Part shown: in pieces, positions 61,823 to 64,000 of the stretch | How positions within the stretch are numbered: position 1 is the first letter of the stretch | Layout: the number at the start of each line of letters is the position of its first letter | Notes under the pieces: model-generated | Told to the model about the DNA's origin: nothing | The model's database searches: none | Seen by the model: the letters and a program-made list of their open reading frames with translations, nothing else | DNA from: Shewanella khirikhana | GTDB taxonomy: Bacteria > Pseudomonadota > Gammaproteobacteria > Enterobacterales > Shewanellaceae | Assembly (NCBI RefSeq): GCF_003957745.1 | Contig: NZ_CP020373.1 | Location: 2,418,001 to 2,482,000, forward strand | Reading direction: 5' to 3' | Length of the DNA stretch: 64,000 bases | Program-made: the position numbers and the translations under genes

Positions 61823-62243
61823 GCCTGGCGCCAACGCCAGCTGACCTAAGGTCGGGTTTATATGCTGCGGCTTTGCAGTTTCATCCCGCCCTTAGCGGCC
61901 AGGATACGCCCCGCGTTGGGGCTATCTATCCCACAGGTAATAATCAGCACGCCATCGAAGCGCTTTATCTGTGGGTCAGGCAAAACTATCCCGATGCCAA
62001 CGCCGCCTTCTGGCAGTCGCGCGCTGCAGCCACAGGTATCAACGGCAGCATCCCGAGCTGGCACCTCAGTTTGCACGCTATGATCTCTTTGCCGATGAAT
62101 TCGAACATTCGTGCCTGAATCGTCTGCAGATGGCCAACAACCAGCATATGCTCAATCTTGAAGATCCCGCCGGAAGCCTGCAAATGGCCGGAACCATCGC
62201 GAATCCACTCGCCAAATGGAAACTCGCTGAGGATTGCCTTTAA
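61819..62243 (+). pseudogene. broken gene downstream of the TonB receptor
   Basis: The frame directly after the receptor stop reads SLAPTPADLRSGLYAAALQ and then AIEALYLWVRQNYPDANAAFW, with no ATG (CTG would be the start). At about 62054 a single missing base shifts the frame; the continuation reads ELAPQFARYDLFADEF and EHSCLNRLQMANNQHM and stops at 62243. The result is about 140 residues. Position suggests a siderophore-utilisation protein such as a ferric reductase, but the CC-type FhuF cysteines are absent. A CTGGCG/CGCCAG hairpin lies at 61825-61840. It could also be an assembly error. Confidence 0.5.
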
Positions 62244-62505
62244 GGTCGGTGAATCTTCCCCACTCTTATTCGGCTTCCTAACCGTTCCCATAAACACCCC
62301 ATCAAAGCACAAAAGACGTCTTCGGACGTCTTTTTCTTGCCACTCCCCCTTCCTCAAGCTCAAGCTCAAGCTCATCATATACAGGGCGCTACCCAGTCCG
62401 AGCCATTCAAGCGGCTCACCGACCGACCTTCTTAAACCCTACTTGAGCAGGGTAAAGCCCTATGGCAAAATTCGGTAAGTTGCCGTAAATCACAGGGAAT
62501 TTAAT
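62244..62505. other. intergenic region with a copy of the ssrA terminator
   Basis: About 260 bases without a gene; it carries the hairpin at 62311-62335. An AAGCTCAAGCTCAAGCTC triplet repeat sits at about 62353-62370. The NERD gene starts at its right end. Confidence 0.55.
62311..62335 (+). terminator. terminator identical to that of ssrA
   Basis: The hairpin with stem AGACGTC, loop TTCG and a T run repeats 22 bases of the ssrA terminator exactly. It would end transcripts of the receptor unit. Confidence 0.85.
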
Positions 62506-63471
62506 GTGATCCTTAAAGACAAGCAGTTAACAGGCAGCGACAATCCAATGATTGCTGCCGGAGAAAAGCAGGAATCAAGTGTCGCATTTTTCCTCCGCCG
62601 TGCATTCAAAGACCATCCCGATGTCATGGTGTTTAATGATTTGCAGCTCAGCCATAATGGCGAATCTGCCCAAATTGACCATCTGATTGTGTACACTTTT
62701 GGCTTTATTCTGATTGAATCTAAAAGCATTACCGGTGAAGTTAAAGTAAACAGCCATCAGGAGTGGAGCCGCAGTTGGCAAGGAAAATGGCAAGGCATAG
62801 CCTCACCCATTAAACAGGTAGAGTTGCAAACCAGCTTACTTCAGCAACTTCTTATCGATAACAGAGCGAATATCCTGCCTAAATTTTTGATGCTGCAGCA
62901 AGGATTCGGAGGACGCTGCTGGCACAGCGTTTGTGCAATATCCAGCAATGCCATTATCGAAAGAGAAGCAATTCCAAAAGACATTTCTAAACGCTTGGTA
63001 AAATCAGAATTTCTGGTCGATAAGTTACTCGAGATCATGAATCTAAAAGGCACTCTCAGCCAATTAATCAACGTCCTCGATACCAGACCTGCCTTTAACA
63101 AAAATGAGCTTGCAGCTATATGCGACTTTTTGCTTAAAGAAAGTGGAAGTCCCGTAGAGTCCAACATCAAAGAAAACATTGCGGCCTATGCGGCATCAGA
63201 GTCGACAGCGCTCAATCAGTCAGCAGTAGTTTTGTCTCCACTAACCCAACTACAGATAACTTGTAAACACTGTGACTCCCCAGCTCAATTACAACCCAAC
63301 TGGGGCCAATACGGCTACTACGTTAAATGTGGCCATTGCAGTGGCAATACCCCGATGAAACGCCCTTGTCCCAGTTGCCAAAGTAAAGAAACCAAGGTGA
63401 GTAAACGTGGCAACGATTACAATCTGAACTGCAACCAGTGCGGTGATAAAACGGCGCTACGGTTTTGTTGA
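62506..63471 (+). CDS. NERD-domain protein with zinc ribbons
   Basis: The 321 residues start with a NERD (nuclease-related) domain (about 18-130). The restriction-endonuclease-like core is NGESAQIDHLIVYTFGFILIESKSITGEV, with Asp, Glu and Lys in the right order. The C-terminal part (about 250-320) holds two Cys4-type zinc ribbons: CKHC with KCGHC, and CPSC with CNQC, like those of topoisomerase I. NERD proteins are often found with helicases or in plasmids and are presumed nucleases; no activity is shown for this one. Translation starts at GTG 62506, with AGGGA eight bases upstream. The base composition is more AT-rich than the housekeeping genes, a mild sign of transfer. Confidence 0.85.
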   Translation: MILKDKQLTGSDNPMIAAGEKQESSVAFFLRRAFKDHPDVMVFNDLQLSHNGESAQIDHLIVYTFGFILIESKSITGEVKVNSHQEWSRSWQGKWQGIASPIKQVELQTSLLQQLLIDNRANILPKFLMLQQGFGGRCWHSVCAISSNAIIEREAIPKDISKRLVKSEFLVDKLLEIMNLKGTLSQLINVLDTRPAFNKNELAAICDFLLKESGSPVESNIKENIAAYAASESTALNQSAVVLSPLTQLQITCKHCDSPAQLQPNWGQYGYYVKCGHCSGNTPMKRPCPSCQSKETKVSKRGNDYNLNCNQCGDKTALRFC

Positions 63472-63534
63472 TAAATGAAGGGACAGAGTTACTGCAAAAC
63501 ACCTTCGGCCATGGCGGGTTTAAATGGAGTTAAT

Positions 63535-64000
63535 ATGAATAAATCCACCTTTATTTTCAGAACGACATCAATTGTTTCGTGGGCCATATTCCTGATTGCA
63601 ATTCAGAGAAGCGACTTGCATCAGAATTTTTTTACCGTGCTCTGCGTATATGTAGCAATAACTTGCGCAATTTTTAGCAGTTTCATGTCCATGTTTGGGC
63701 AGTTATTTGAAGACCAAAACTCATTCCTAACCGAAAAGATCCAGCGTTTATTTGGTTTTTTCATTTATGGAAGTTTTTTCATGCTCGCGGGCGTGACTAT
63801 GAGTTTTTGGTTTATATTCTTCCCTCCCGGTGAATATAAGGGAGTGTTTTTTTTACTCATACTGATGTCCATGGTAATCGGCAAAATCAGCCAATTTATC
63901 CAACGTGAAATGTCTAAATCTACCAAGCCCAACTTACTGAAGCCGGGCAAAATGGCGACAGATTCAAGCAACAACGTGCAACCTCAAACAACAAACGACA
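63535..64000 (+). CDS. integral membrane protein, cut by the window end
   Basis: An open frame starting at ATG 63535 (GGAG five bases upstream) has no stop before the window ends, giving at least 155 residues. It has about four hydrophobic segments (around VSWAIFLIAI, FFTVLCVYVAITCAIF, FGFFIYGSFFMLAGV and GVFFLLILMSMVIG) and then a polar Lys/Thr/Asn-rich tail. I recognise no family. The AT-rich composition matches the NERD gene before it, 63 bases away, so they may be co-transcribed. Confidence 0.65.
   Translation, partial: MNKSTFIFRTTSIVSWAIFLIAIQRSDLHQNFFTVLCVYVAITCAIFSSFMSMFGQLFEDQNSFLTEKIQRLFGFFIYGSFFMLAGVTMSFWFIFFPPGEYKGVFFLLILMSMVIGKISQFIQREMSKSTKPNLLKPGKMATDSSNNVQPQTTND

Overview
The window looks like a chromosomal segment of a Shewanella-type gammaproteobacterium. 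The grounds are: the core gene orders guaB-guaA, rlmN-pilW-rodZ-ispG-hisS-yfgM-bamB-der and bamE / rnfH-ratA / smpB-ssrA; a BpfA/AggA-type giant adhesin locus; a split borosin methyltransferase-precursor pair of the kind described in Shewanella; and a tmRNA tag reading ANDDNYALAA. No database search was possible, so all names rest on motifs, lengths, gene order and recall.

Layout. 0-20 kb is a biofilm adhesion block on the minus strand: a ~5,530-residue BpfA/LapA-like adhesin with a LapG-type TAAG site at residues 107-110 and two large internal repeat arrays, then a TolC/AggA outer-membrane channel and an OmpA-like lipoprotein, facing a convergent membrane diguanylate cyclase. 20-34 kb is housekeeping: guaA and guaB, xseA, and the der/bamB/yfgM/hisS/ispG/rodZ/pilW/rlmN run. 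34-47 kb is mixed: a CNNM/CBS membrane protein, a MITE-like element with a 4-bp target duplication, a 5'-nucleotidase-family protein, a tandem GNAT protein, a ParA/ribbon-helix-helix pair, a periplasmic solute-binding protein overlapping a diguanylate cyclase gene, mtfA, and an HDOD-GAF protein. 47-50 kb is the glyoxylate shunt (aceB-aceA) behind two PdhR-like operators. 50-55 kb has a 1.4-kb non-coding stretch with small tandem repeats and then the most distinctive locus: borosin methyltransferase, its precursor, and a TPR-GGDEF protein abutting the precursor. 55-57.5 kb is bamE, rnfH, ratA, smpB and ssrA. 57.8-62.2 kb is an iron-uptake unit (PepSY protein, small membrane protein, TonB-dependent receptor, broken downstream gene) with two Fur-like boxes. 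The end carries a NERD/zinc-ribbon protein and a membrane protein cut by the window edge.

How the genes fit together. Three GGDEF proteins (111-968, 42195-43952, 51551-53467) and a c-di-GMP-type adhesin make surface attachment and second-messenger signalling the main theme. The ABC and membrane-fusion parts of the adhesin secretion system, and the LapG/LapD-like protease and sensor, are not in this window. The iron unit probably serves ferric-siderophore uptake. The borosin locus suggests a backbone N-methylated peptide made together with a membrane signalling protein of unknown output.
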